Assembly (NCBI RefSeq): GCF_900182575.1
Contig: NZ_FXSZ01000001.1
Span: 372,001 to 436,000, forward strand
Direction of reading: 5' to 3'
Length of the DNA stretch: 64,000 nt
Origin: Solitalea koreensis
Lineage (GTDB): Bacteria; Bacteroidota; Bacteroidia; Sphingobacteriales; Sphingobacteriaceae
In this document: positions 1 to 8,364 of the stretch, in pieces
How the letters are laid out: the number at the start of each line of letters is the position of its first letter
How positions within the stretch are numbered: position 1 is the first letter of the stretch
The notes under the pieces: generated by a model
Told to the model about the DNA's origin: nothing
Seen by the model: the letters and a program-made list of their open reading frames with translations, nothing else
The model's database searches: none
Position numbers and translations under genes: made by a program

Positions 1-491
1 TCAACCGGCATTTTATCATAAAACGCTTTTACCTCAGCAGGAGAAACCGTGCTTCCTTCAGTAATTTTTGCATGCATGTTACGTGCCAATAACTGCTCAC
101 GCACCTGCGGACGAATATCTACTTTAAATTGCAATACCGATTTACCTAACAACTCTTTTTCTAATTTCTCTTGCGAGCCAACTTGTGAAATAAAGTATTG
201 AATACGTTGATTAATGGTTTGATCAATTTGAGACTCTTCAACAGTGATACTATCAAGCTCAGCTTGTGTTAACAGTAGCTTCTGTAATAACAATTCATTA
301 AGAATAGTACATTTTACTTTTTCATTTGGTGGATTTTGCTGACGCAAATATTCCAAATACTGCGATTCTACATCGGATTGAAGAATAATCTTATCGGCAA
401 CAACTCCTACAACTTTATCTACTGATTTTGATTGGGCAGAAACACCCATTGCAAAGCAAACTGCAACTAACAGCGTGAAAATTTTTTTCAT
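1..491 (-). CDS. SurA-like periplasmic peptidyl-prolyl isomerase/chaperone (partial, C-terminus outside window)
   Basis: The reading frame starts at an ATG at 491 and runs off the left edge, so about 163 N-terminal residues are visible. It begins with a signal peptide (MKKIFTLLVAVCFAMGVSAQ), so the product is exported. The mature part (DKVVGVVADKIILQSDVE, then NELLLQKLLLTQAELD and a helical stretch ending in VSPAEVKAFYDKMP) matches the SurA N-terminal chaperone domain, in which the conserved VVGDxIIxxSDV motif is followed by the helix leading into the first parvulin domain. Family knowledge: SurA helps outer-membrane proteins cross the periplasm. The rotamase domains lie outside the window, so isomerase activity cannot be judged. 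The gene is divergent from the next one. Confidence 0.85.
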   Translation of the reverse strand, partial: MKKIFTLLVAVCFAMGVSAQSKSVDKVVGVVADKIILQSDVESQYLEYLRQQNPPNEKVKCTILNELLLQKLLLTQAELDSITVEESQIDQTINQRIQYFISQVGSQEKLEKELLGKSVLQFKVDIRPQVREQLLARNMHAKITEGSTVSPAEVKAFYDKMPV

Positions 492-642
492 CTAAAAATC
501 TGGTAATTTTTGTTTATCAAACGCAAATCCAACAAGGAAATTACATAGGTAACAACTGTCAAAAATACATTTTTATTTTACTTGACAGCAAATAGTTTTA
601 ATTGGCCGGTACTTTAAAACAAAACGATATGGATAAATAATT

Positions 643-650
643 TATTTTTG
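643..650 (+). promoter_or_regulatory. Possible -7 promoter box (TATTTTTG) directly before a start codon
   Basis: TATTTTTG matches the Bacteroidota -7 consensus TAnnTTTG and ends four bases before the ATG at 654. If used, transcription would begin at about 653, giving an essentially leaderless mRNA. No good -33 TTG lies 17-23 bases upstream, so this is tentative. Confidence 0.35.
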
Positions 651-653
651 GGG

Positions 654-1217
654 ATGGAAAAACTTTCTGTGACTCATGATGCTGTTGCATTAACTTCCTT
701 AATGACTGAAGATCTGTATCAACTTGGAGATTGTGAAGCAGTAACATTGTTAAATAGTAACGAGCATGCACCTGTCGTTTCTGTAGTTGCCGAACCAACT
801 CCTGAACTATCAAAAAACACGTCGTTCAATTATTTAGGCGATAATAACCGATACGTGGTTGTATTGGTAAATTATCCTAATCATGAATACATAGCTGATG
901 GGGATAAAGAATTTCTTTTAAAAGTGATTAGCGCCCTCAAAATGGATTTAAAAGACATCGCGATTGTGAATATGGCAAAGTATCCGTCGGCGTCACTTAC
1001 CGAACTTCATGCTTTTTTTGCAGGAAATAAGATCATCAGCTTTAACATTGATCTCAACAATTCTCTTTTCAAAGAAATTGAACTTACTCCGTATGCAATC
1101 AAAGATCATCTGGAAATGAAAATTCTAGCCGCAGAGGCCTTAAACATCATTGGAGAAGATAATGCCCGCAAAAAATCATTATGGAACGCTTTAAAAATCA
1201 TGTTCAATGTCGCATAA
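654..1217 (+). CDS. Conserved hypothetical protein, coupled to rdgB
   Basis: A protein of 187 residues if translated from the ATG at 654; a TTG two codons earlier is possible but lies inside a promoter-like box. I do not recognise a named domain. The middle shows alternating beta and alpha segments (RYVVVLVNYPNHEY, DKEFLLKVISALKMDLKDIAIVNM, GNKIISFNIDLN), suggesting a small Rossmann-like or uracil-glycosylase-like alpha/beta fold; this is inference from residue patterns. There is no signal peptide or membrane segment, so it should be cytoplasmic. Its last 11 bases overlap rdgB in another frame, which implies translational coupling and a possible link to nucleotide or DNA metabolism. Confidence 0.7.
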   Translation: MEKLSVTHDAVALTSLMTEDLYQLGDCEAVTLLNSNEHAPVVSVVAEPTPELSKNTSFNYLGDNNRYVVVLVNYPNHEYIADGDKEFLLKVISALKMDLKDIAIVNMAKYPSASLTELHAFFAGNKIISFNIDLNNSLFKEIELTPYAIKDHLEMKILAAEALNIIGEDNARKKSLWNALKIMFNVA

Positions 1218-1791
1218 ACTTGTATTCGCCACCAATAACGCCCATAAACTGGAAGAAGTAAAACATTTACTAGGAGAAGGCTATGAACTTTTAACGCTTG
1301 ACGCCATTGGATGCACGGAAGATATTGCCGAAACAGGAAATAGTTTTAGTGAGAATGCCGGAATTAAATCATGGCATGTGGTAAACAACTATGGAATTGA
1401 CTGCTTTGGCGATGATAGCGGATTGGAAGTAGAAGCGTTAAACGGCGAACCCGGCATTTACTCTGCACGCTACAGCGGCAGCCGCAACTCCGATGAAAAC
1501 ATTAATCATCTGCTTAAAAATCTGGAAGGTAAAAATAACCGTAGAGCGCAATTCAGAACCGTTATTTCTCTTGTTTTGAACGGCGAAGAACACCTATTTG
1601 AAGGTATTGTAAAAGGCGCCATCCGCGCTGAACGCTCCGGGTCAAAAGGCTTTGGCTATGACCCAATATTCGAGCCAGAGGGCTATAATGTTACCTTTGC
1701 CGAAATGAGCATGGAAGAAAAAAACAGCATCAGTCATCGTGCAAAAGCAATGGAACAATTAGTAGTATTTTTGAAAAGAATAAGTGCGTAA
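1207..1791 (+). CDS. rdgB: dITP/XTP pyrophosphatase (RdgB/HAM1 family)
   Basis: A cytoplasmic nucleotide-pool cleaning enzyme that hydrolyses non-canonical purine triphosphates (dITP, XTP, ITP) to monophosphate and pyrophosphate, keeping deaminated bases out of DNA and RNA. At 194 residues it is the usual size. Visible motifs are the N-terminal substrate loop FATNNAHKLEEV, the catalytic DDSGLEVEALNGEPGIYSAR, the SKGFGYDPIF loop and the C-terminal SHRAKA, all diagnostic of the family. The start overlaps the end of the upstream unknown gene by 11 bases, so the two are likely co-transcribed. A strong hairpin follows 35 bases after the stop. Confidence 0.95.
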   Translation: MSHKLVFATNNAHKLEEVKHLLGEGYELLTLDAIGCTEDIAETGNSFSENAGIKSWHVVNNYGIDCFGDDSGLEVEALNGEPGIYSARYSGSRNSDENINHLLKNLEGKNNRRAQFRTVISLVLNGEEHLFEGIVKGAIRAERSGSKGFGYDPIFEPEGYNVTFAEMSMEEKNSISHRAKAMEQLVVFLKRISA

Positions 1792-1825
1792 ATAAAAAGG
1801 CATATTCCTGAAAAACACTAATCGA

Positions 1826-1850
1826 GGCTAACTAAGTACCTTAGTTAGCC
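1826..1850. terminator. Convergent terminator hairpin after rdgB
   Basis: A perfect 11-bp inverted repeat (GGCTAACTAAG and its complement) around a 3-base loop. It can serve rdgB from the left and the toxin-antitoxin remnant from the right; the stop codon of that remnant lies inside the hairpin. Confidence 0.8.
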
Positions 1851-2113
1851 TTAATAATTTCGTCAATATAATATTGCAAATCAGGCAGCTTATTTACGAT
1901 AAAATCCCACACAATATCGTAATCTACTCCAAAATAATTATGAATCAAACGATCTCTTGTTCCTGCCATTTTCTTCCACTCAATATTCACTGACCGGACC
2001 ATTAGCTGTATCTTTAGAAAGAACCCAATATCCCCCAATTGATTTACTCCAAAGGATTTAATCTTGTTACGGTGAGAGGTTATTTTTTGAACAACCGTTT
2101 GTTTATCGTCCAC
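1841..2113 (-). pseudogene. MntA-HepT toxin-antitoxin remnant (deletion fusion)
   Basis: This 90-codon frame (GTG start; an in-frame stop lies nine codons upstream) joins pieces of two genes. Residues about 5-32 (VVQKITSHRNKIKSFGVNQL, then GDIGFF) look like the N-terminus of a MntA-type minimal nucleotidyltransferase, where FGVxxLGxFGSxxRGE is usual; the GS catalytic motif and all downstream aspartates are gone. Residues about 44-90 (IEWKKMAGTRDRLIHNYFGV, then DYDIVWDFIV) match the C-terminal half of HepT toxins including the RxxxxHxY nuclease motif. An internal deletion of a mntA-hepT pair explains this. Without the HepT N-terminal helices it is probably inactive, although the RxxxxHxY motif is intact. 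Confidence 0.75.
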
Positions 2114-2154
2114 AGCTGTCCAATATTTAAAAAGAGACTAAACAACTACTAATA

Positions 2155-4089
2155 TTAAAACCTCTTGCCTCTTATCATCGGTGGATTTGCTTTATTAGGC
2201 ACAGGCATTTTATCCTTTTTCTCAGGTGAATTTTGAGGCGTTGCAGGCTTAATATTATTTTCAGGTTTAAGAGGGCGTCCATTCGTATCCTCAGCTTCCG
2301 CTTTCGGTTCTTTATAAGCTACCTTTCTAAAAATATCTTCTTTAGAAATTGGGCGTTCCTCGCCTCTCCAATTAAAACCATCCAATTTATCTACACCGGC
2401 AGGGATTTTTTCAATGGGATGCAATGTTCCCTCCACATCCTTATCCCAACGAACCGTTTTGAGTTTATTGTTTTTAAATGTTAGCAACATTTTACTGCAC
2501 AACGACCTGTTCATTCCCGTGTAAGTCTTTTGCACCGAATCTTCCAAAGGGTAATAAATACTTTCAGCATTGCCATTCACAAACATCCTGGAGAGCTCAT
2601 TGTCTGTAAATAGTCCTACCATATTTTTACCAGCAATCTGGTTATATTTTGTACTATCCACATCACGGCTCACCAAAAAAGATGAACTGACCAATTTTAA
2701 ACGATTTAGTTTTTTGTTTTTCAGTTCCAGATCAATCTGGTCAGCGGTCATTTGTGAGCCTTGTGTCCACATGGCAGGATGTTTATAACACCGCATAGTA
2801 GAATCGACATAAGTATATACCAAAGAATCAGCTACAGCCTGAAAGTCGGATTTAAACATTCTAACGTTACGATAAGCAAACATAATCCGGTGCCGGGAAG
2901 TATCTGGAAGGTTTTTTTTAAGGGTATCCTTACTTCCGATTTTCAAACTATCCGTCTTCGTATTTTTTATTGCCACCTTCTCCTCTACCGGTTTTTGTTT
3001 ATCAACAGGCTTTAAGGGTTCCGTGATTCCGGGGCCAACCGGAGGAAGAATATTTTTAACTGTATCAGAGGCTAATTTTTCAATTGGAACTTCGGCTTCA
3101 GCAATAGTAGCATTGGAGCTATCTGCTTCTGAGGGCTTAATAATTGATGGCTTCTCGTCTGGTTTTGACATGGTAGTTTTCAACGTATCGGCTGTAAGAA
3201 ACAGCGTATCCTTATCTTGAACAATGCTAAGGATGGCCCGTTTTGTCACAAAGGCTTCTTCTGTTCGTTTTGTGTATTGACCATAATCTCCCTGCAGTAA
3301 AATACGATCGGTTGTATCAACAAAAAACACGTTCTTAATAGCACGTCCGAAACCTGCTTTACGATCATAAAACAAACTGTCGCCTTTTAGTTTTTTGGAT
3401 CCATTCTCATAATATGAATTTTTACTGGAATTAGCCTGATCGGTGCTTGTATTGTACCAGCCATTTTCAGTATAGATAAAATCGTCTTTACTTTTAATAC
3501 GGGTTGGGCCGAAAAAAAAGGCAATACGAGAAACAGTGTTATAGTGTAAAGTATCACTTTTGATTTCAGCTTGAGGAGTCACAATTTTAACATCGCCGTG
3601 AAAAAATGCTTCTTTCGAACCCACAAAATAATTACCCGAATTACTGGTAAGCACATTGTCGGCATTGGTGATTTTACCCGGATTAGGATAAGTACCTACC
3701 CGTGTAACCATATCGTATAAAAGGTAATTTGTGGTAAGCACCGCCTTCCTATCAGAAAGACTTACATCATCAAAAAGCTCGGCTTTCTTGGTGTTTCCAT
3801 CATAGTGAAGCGTTTTCGAAGTTACCGTAATCGTATCTGCCTGTATGATTTTAACATGGCCGTAGGCATCCAGCACATTTGTTTTATCATTTAGTGTAGC
3901 GCTATCACACATCATAGTTGCGTTATCATGACGAAAACGACAATTACCAACAAACTTTGAAACGTTCGATTTTGTATCAAAAATCGCTTCATTGGCACCT
4001 TCAATAATAATCTTGGAAGAAGTCTTTTGAGCAAAAAGTGCTCCTACGTTAAGTAAAACTATGAGAATGGTGAGGACAGGACTTTTCAT
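2155..4089 (-). CDS. OstA-like (LptA/LptD organic-solvent-tolerance) envelope protein
   Basis: Residues from the chosen ATG at 4089 form a signal peptide (MKSPVLTILIVLLNVGALFAQ), so the protein is exported. The N-terminal part contains beta-repeat segments typical of the OstA/LptA fold (EGANEAIFDTKSNVSKFVGN, CDSATLNDKTNVLDAYGHVK), which in LPS transport build a beta-jellyroll that shields lipid A. A low-complexity linker rich in Pro, Lys and Glu follows, then a second OstA-like portion and a charged, Pro-rich tail. About 644 residues, the size of the Bacteroidota OstA-like proteins; no LptD barrel is evident. An ATG nine codons upstream (4116) is possible, but a promoter-like box lies between the two ATGs, favouring the shorter form. 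Role in LPS export is inferred from the family. Confidence 0.85.
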   Translation of the reverse strand: MKSPVLTILIVLLNVGALFAQKTSSKIIIEGANEAIFDTKSNVSKFVGNCRFRHDNATMMCDSATLNDKTNVLDAYGHVKIIQADTITVTSKTLHYDGNTKKAELFDDVSLSDRKAVLTTNYLLYDMVTRVGTYPNPGKITNADNVLTSNSGNYFVGSKEAFFHGDVKIVTPQAEIKSDTLHYNTVSRIAFFFGPTRIKSKDDFIYTENGWYNTSTDQANSSKNSYYENGSKKLKGDSLFYDRKAGFGRAIKNVFFVDTTDRILLQGDYGQYTKRTEEAFVTKRAILSIVQDKDTLFLTADTLKTTMSKPDEKPSIIKPSEADSSNATIAEAEVPIEKLASDTVKNILPPVGPGITEPLKPVDKQKPVEEKVAIKNTKTDSLKIGSKDTLKKNLPDTSRHRIMFAYRNVRMFKSDFQAVADSLVYTYVDSTMRCYKHPAMWTQGSQMTADQIDLELKNKKLNRLKLVSSSFLVSRDVDSTKYNQIAGKNMVGLFTDNELSRMFVNGNAESIYYPLEDSVQKTYTGMNRSLCSKMLLTFKNNKLKTVRWDKDVEGTLHPIEKIPAGVDKLDGFNWRGEERPISKEDIFRKVAYKEPKAEAEDTNGRPLKPENNIKPATPQNSPEKKDKMPVPNKANPPMIRGKRF

Positions 4090-4094
4090 TACGA

Positions 4095-4126
4095 CAAAAA
4101 TAATGTATTGCTTCAAATAAGACTCA
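4095..4126 (-). promoter_or_regulatory. Putative promoter of the OstA-like gene
   Basis: On the minus strand TATTTTTG (4102-4095) matches the -7 consensus TAnnTTTG and a TTG at 4126-4124 sits 21 bases upstream, a proper -33 spacing. The expected transcription start, about 4092, is only three bases before the chosen ATG, predicting a near-leaderless mRNA. Confidence 0.45.
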
Positions 4127-4240
4127 AGAATAAAGATGAAATATGCTGACTTAATTATTCAATTTCCTGATATTGATTGTTAGTATCTACATAATCTAAT
4201 TTACTTGTGTTTTTAGCTTGAATAAAGTAGGTTTACCTCA

Positions 4241-5563
4241 ATGACTGCAATTGCCACATATCTCCCAAAATTTAATGAATTTAATGAAAAGCATAGTCTT
4301 TTCAATGCTTCTGATCGCATTTTACTAGCTGTAAGTGGAGGTATGGACTCAATGATTATGGTTTCTTTTTTTAAAGAAGCCGGAGTTGATTTTGGTATTG
4401 CTCATTGTAATTTTAGTTTACGTGGTGAAGAAGCGGATTTAGACGAAGCCTTTGTGCAAAAATTGGCTACTGACTTAAATGTACCTTATTATGTTAAAAA
4501 GTTCGACACACTTGGCTTTGCAGCAACAAACAAACTATCAACCCAAATGGCAGCTCGCGAACTGCGTTACCATTGGTTTGAGGATTTATTAAAGCTGCAA
4601 AACTATTCCTATGTGGCCACTGCTCATCATAAAAATGACATGGTGGAAACTATGCTGATTAATTTAGTGAGAGGAACAGGCATTGCGGGCTTACACGGCA
4701 TTTTACCAAAACGTAAAAATACGCTGCGTCCGCTATTATTTTTAACCCGTGAAGAGATTGCTAAGATTGCTAAAACAGACAAAATTGAATTCAGAGAAGA
4801 TAGCAGCAACAGCTCAAACAAGTACCTACGAAATAAATTACGTCATGAAGTAATTCCTGTTCTGCAAGAAATCAACCCGGATTTAGAGGAATCATTTATG
4901 ACGACTGCGGAAAATGTTCGGGCGGCAGAAACTTTGCTGGAACTGTATTTACAAGATCAAAAATCAGAGCTGTTCACTTCACATGGTGTTGATCAACATA
5001 TCAATATTAGTAAGCTAAAAGAACATTCAAAACCAACCCAACTTCTATACGAGCTGTTAAAACCTTATGATTTTTTATTTAGCCAGGTTGAAGAATTGAT
5101 TCAGGCATTCAATGGCCAGCCGGGTAAACAGTTTTTTTCACCAAGCTATAAGCTGATCAAGGATCGCAATGACTTAATCATTAGTCCGCTCAAAAAAGAA
5201 GATGAAGAGACTTTAAATATGAATACGCTTTTTACTGCACGTATTGAAACCAATAAATCATTTGGCATTCCGTACAGTAAAACCATTGGCTGTTTTGATT
5301 TTGACAAACTTGTTTTTCCGCTAAATGTTCGGTACTGGCAAGCAGGAGATACTTTTGTTCCATTGGGCCTTGCCCGCAAGAAGAAACTAAGCGATTTTCT
5401 GATCGACCTTAAATTATCTCGCAGTAAAAAGGAAAAAGTAAAGGTAGTACTCTCCGGCGATGAAATCATTTGGGTGGCAGGTCAACGGATTAGTGATAAA
5501 TTTAAAATCACTGATGACACTAAAACAATCTACATTCTAACAATGAATGAGCTAGACTTTTAA
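4241..5563 (+). CDS. tilS: tRNA(Ile)-lysidine synthase
   Basis: Converts the wobble cytidine of tRNA-Ile(CAU) to lysidine using ATP and lysine, changing the tRNA from reading AUG to AUA; essential and cytoplasmic. The PP-loop signature SGGMDS is at residues 32-37 after LLAV, followed by GIAHCNFSLRGEEAD, VATAHHKNDMVETMLINLVR and RPLLFLTREEI, all typical of the N-terminal ATP-pyrophosphatase domain. The C-terminal domain (KKKLSDFLIDLKLSRSKKEK, then VAGQRISDKFKI) is the tRNA-binding TilS C domain. 440 residues, full length. Its stop codon overlaps the end of the convergent proline-rich gene by 4 bases. Confidence 0.95.
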   Translation: MTAIATYLPKFNEFNEKHSLFNASDRILLAVSGGMDSMIMVSFFKEAGVDFGIAHCNFSLRGEEADLDEAFVQKLATDLNVPYYVKKFDTLGFAATNKLSTQMAARELRYHWFEDLLKLQNYSYVATAHHKNDMVETMLINLVRGTGIAGLHGILPKRKNTLRPLLFLTREEIAKIAKTDKIEFREDSSNSSNKYLRNKLRHEVIPVLQEINPDLEESFMTTAENVRAAETLLELYLQDQKSELFTSHGVDQHINISKLKEHSKPTQLLYELLKPYDFLFSQVEELIQAFNGQPGKQFFSPSYKLIKDRNDLIISPLKKEDEETLNMNTLFTARIETNKSFGIPYSKTIGCFDFDKLVFPLNVRYWQAGDTFVPLGLARKKKLSDFLIDLKLSRSKKEKVKVVLSGDEIIWVAGQRISDKFKITDDTKTIYILTMNELDF

Positions 5564-5823
5564 TCCATAAAGTCAAAATTCACCATTGAGGTAGGCGGAG
5601 TCCAATTTGGATCTTCTCTTGTTGGATCATTTTTTTGAGGATGGCTTTTATCCGGACGAGTAGGATCCGCTTTCCCGGGATCTTGCTCCGGATCAATTGT
5701 AGGCTCAGGCGTTGGCTGTGGAACCGGTTCAGGTTTTAAGGGAGGTTGTTCAGGTTTTGCGGGAGAAGGATCCTGATTAACATTGGCCTGGCCACTATTA
5801 AATCCTTTATATTTTTCTTGCAT
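5560..5823 (-). CDS. Small proline-rich hypothetical protein
   Basis: 87 residues if started at the ATG at 5823 (MQEKYKGFNSGQ); an upstream ATG at 5865 would add 14 hydrophobic residues that look fortuitous. More than half of the protein is a low-complexity tract of Pro, Glu, Asp and Lys with repeated PEP/PxP units (for example KPEPVPQPTPEPTIDPEQDP), followed by a short C-terminal PPTSMVNFDFMD. No fold or family recognised; such tracts are extended and often act as spacers or protein-binding segments. The 4-base tail-to-tail overlap with tilS and consistent coding bias suggest it is real, but the function is unknown. Confidence 0.5.
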   Translation of the reverse strand: MQEKYKGFNSGQANVNQDPSPAKPEQPPLKPEPVPQPTPEPTIDPEQDPGKADPTRPDKSHPQKNDPTREDPNWTPPTSMVNFDFMD

Positions 5824-5905
5824 AACCAACACACTAAATGGGGTAACAATTCTAACTAAAAGCAATTGGACATTAATTTAATCAAAAATATTCACAATGG
5901 CTAGA

Positions 5906-6484
5906 TTACTTTGCATTAACCCTATAATTAAGATTCTTAACGTCTGAATAATGACTCTTTAATGTAGGTGAAAGAACCGAAGCTATTTTCTTAACATCTT
6001 GATCAACCGACTTTTCTGCAATCTGATTAAAATCAGAAATCAGACTACCAGAATTATTAAGCACCAAGTCAACAAACTCTCGGTCGAATTTTTTACCCTT
6101 TAAACTAACCAAGTGATCATATTCTCGGCTCGATGTATACCCCAATGAATCAGGCAGAGCGATATTTTTTTGATTCGCTAAAGCTGACAGTTGAGCGCTT
6201 ATTTTACTCTGATCAAGAATAACTTGCAGGGCAATTAACTTAACCTGGTCACTTTGAGCATTTCTTTTAGCCAAAATTGCTGATTTAAACAGAAGCATAC
6301 TTTCATCATAACTATCTACAACAAATGAAGCATCCTCATCCATTTTATCCGATTTTTTTTGTTCACTGATGCTCTTTGCAATCTCTTCACTATCGAGCTC
6401 CTGATTTTCGGCTCTTTTTAAGGGGAAGTTACAAGCACTTATTAAAACAGCTAAGGCATAAATGGTAATAATCAGAAATCTCAT
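5906..6484 (-). CDS. DUF4142 family lipoprotein
   Basis: 192 residues with an N-terminal signal sequence ending in a lipobox (LISAC, cysteine 18), so the mature protein should be lipid-anchored. The rest is all-helical with the family features: a repeated helical segment (LLFKSAILAKRNAQSDQVKL), the motif ALPDSLGYTSSREYDHLVSL followed by KGKKFDREFVDLV, and a final helix (TLKSHYSDVKNL). DUF4142 proteins form ferritin-like helical bundles without a settled biochemical role; several are stress or envelope associated. It stands alone, next to the stress-type csbD gene on the opposite strand. Confidence 0.75.
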   Translation of the reverse strand: MRFLIITIYALAVLISACNFPLKRAENQELDSEEIAKSISEQKKSDKMDEDASFVVDSYDESMLLFKSAILAKRNAQSDQVKLIALQVILDQSKISAQLSALANQKNIALPDSLGYTSSREYDHLVSLKGKKFDREFVDLVLNNSGSLISDFNQIAEKSVDQDVKKIASVLSPTLKSHYSDVKNLNYRVNAK

Positions 6485-6593
6485 GACAAAAATTTTAATT
6501 CATTACACGAAATATCTGTGCCAGTGGCTTAAAAACTTACTTAAGGTAATCGTTTCAACATATTCTCTGTTTTAAAAGAAGCTTACCCGCAAG

Positions 6594-6617
6594 ATATTAC
6601 ACATAATTGTGCAATAT
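6594..6617. promoter_or_regulatory. Operator-like palindrome between DUF4142 gene and csbD
   Basis: Ten-base arms (ATATTACACA and TGTGCAATAT, one mismatch) around a 4-base centre TAAT. It lies in the 285-base divergent gap, 110 bases upstream of the DUF4142 start and 150 bases before csbD. Too AT-rich and lacking a T-tract for a terminator; a dimeric regulator binding site is the simplest reading. The regulator is unknown. Confidence 0.35.
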
Positions 6618-6769
6618 GATCCACAAGGCTCATTTAACAATAATCATTGGGAGCAATGTGTTAAGAAATAGAATTATGGCATGGATATTTCGATTCTTAT
6701 TCTATTCCGTTTCAGAATTAAATGGAACCCTCTTAAAATAAATCAGTGTCTTACTTAAAAATTTAAATT

Positions 6770-6955
6770 ATGGATACGCTAGAATTAAAAGGTAGATGGA
6801 ATGAAATTAAAGGTAAAATTAAGCAGCAATATGGAATGCTAACTGATGACGATTTGAGATACGAAGATGGTAAGGACGATGAATTAGTTGGTCGATTGCA
6901 GCAAAAAATCGGAAAAACAAGAGACGAAATCATAAAATGGCTTCGCTCTCTGTAA
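6770..6955 (+). CDS. CsbD family stress protein
   Basis: A 61-residue, highly charged helical protein with the CsbD signature LKGRWNEIKGKIKQQYGMLT, followed by DDLRYEDGKDDELVGRLQQK and IGKTRDEIIKWL. In other bacteria CsbD is a small general-stress protein induced through the local stress sigma or osmotic regulators; its biochemical activity is unknown. No signal peptide. It is monocistronic: a 285-base gap with a palindrome precedes it and a hairpin terminator follows about 90 bases after the stop. Confidence 0.85.
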   Translation: MDTLELKGRWNEIKGKIKQQYGMLTDDDLRYEDGKDDELVGRLQQKIGKTRDEIIKWLRSL

Positions 6956-7046
6956 TGGCATAATTATAGAAATGGAGAGAATAATTGCCAAGCATGAGAA
7001 GATAAAAAATGCGTGATTCCATTTCTTAAAAAAACGCTCTCTTTAC

Positions 7047-7080
7047 AAGGCCCTTGGAGGTGTAAATCTTCAAGGACCTT
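7047..7080 (+). terminator. Terminator downstream of csbD
   Basis: AAGGCCCTTGGA pairs imperfectly with TTCAAGGACCTT across a 10-base loop, followed by TCTTTTGC. Position fits the end of csbD; the same hairpin could also stop reads from the broken formyltransferase on the other strand. Confidence 0.6.
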
Positions 7081-7129
7081 TCTTTTGCATTTCAAATAGG
7101 AGAAGCAGTACTAAGGAATTACTATGGCT

Positions 7130-8129
7130 TTAGTGTGATATTGTTGGAGAAGGACTTGATTTTTTAGTACGTTGCGCCCAGTCGCTTGAATCAGAAACAT
7201 ATGATTTTAATACTTTAGTAACACTATGATCAGGTTTTATCTCGATAAATCCATTTTTACATAATAAGCGATATACGTTCCAATATTTTATGACCGAGCC
7301 GGGTACAGCAGTAATGTGTTCTTCACAGAAACTTAGAATAATGCAATTTTTCATACTTTTTAGTTTACCATTTAAATTCAAAGCATAAGCAGGATTGGGA
7401 AGCCCTCGTAAAAAGTGAAACACTCTCCTCACTGGCCACAAATCCCAATTAATCAACTCCTTATAATCACTGCTTTCTACTCTACGTGCCCTTACTAAAA
7501 TCGGAACTTCCTATTTGCATGTACTTTTCGGCCGACCCAGTTTTTAAGCTCTTAATGGCTTTTTTAATAAGCTTTGCCCCTAAAGCCATTGATTTTCTTT
7601 TATAACTGCTGTAGCGCTCACCAAGTGATAACGTAAAGCCTTCTGCAAAAAGTATAGCTCCAGTATCCTCTCCATGATCAACCAAATGAACTGTACCTCC
7701 CGGATTCAGATCCATATAATAGTAAATCCAAAAATCCGGATTGGGGCCCCGGTATTGCGGTAACAACGAAGGATGATAGTTAATTATAGTAAGATTAGGT
7801 AAATCAACAATTTCTTTAGAAAGTAAATGCCCCATGCTGTAAATTACCAGCAACTCCGGATTTAACTTTTTTATCCATTGAGCAAAATCACTTTGCTCCT
7901 CTTTTGTGAAGGCAAAAAAGGGAATCTTTTTCTTCCTAGCTACTCTTGACAATTGGAGATAACCTTCCCCTTTGATAAGCCGATTAAAATCATTTAAAGA
8001 AAATGCAACACGATTAATTAAGGTAGATTGATGAGAGTTAACAGATTCCGCAATTCCAATCACTTCCTCAGTACTCAATAAAGCATCAAGTATTGGGTTA
8101 TTGTGGGTTCCAATGTATACTATTTTCAT
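7130..8129 (-). pseudogene. Formyltransferase family protein, frameshifted
   Basis: The N-terminal part (7482-8129, 215 residues) is a clear folate-dependent formyltransferase domain: NYHPSLLPQYRGPNP with catalytic Asn117 and His119, and DHGEDTGAI with Asp155, the N-H-D triad of the Fmt/ArnA/PurN fold. It ends prematurely at SSDFSKGT. The following 110 codons in another frame (VESSDYKELINWDLWPVRRV, then FHFLRGLPNPAY) match the C-terminal Fmt-like domain, where IDW-WPxxRVxxxLRG is usual. One indel between about 7482 and 7505 (an AAAA run lies at 7488-7491) would restore a protein of about 330 residues. It may be a genuine pseudogene or a sequencing error. The acceptor could be a sugar amine or another amine rather than Met-tRNA; not determinable here. 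Confidence 0.75.
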
Positions 8130-8364
8130 ACTTCAAAAACGAGTACATTAACTGTTACAAATGAAAGACCAATAGACTAAACAGGAATTAAAATTAGCAA
8201 TGCAGCTACGAGAAATGGTTTCCCCAAAACACTCACACAAACACCAGTACACATAAGACAATCGCTATTAAATACTTATGGATATTATTCCACGTTTTTA
8301 TTTGAAATTTCTACAATTGAGGAATTTCAAATAATTGTAAGAGATTATTTCGTTTTTGAATGCA

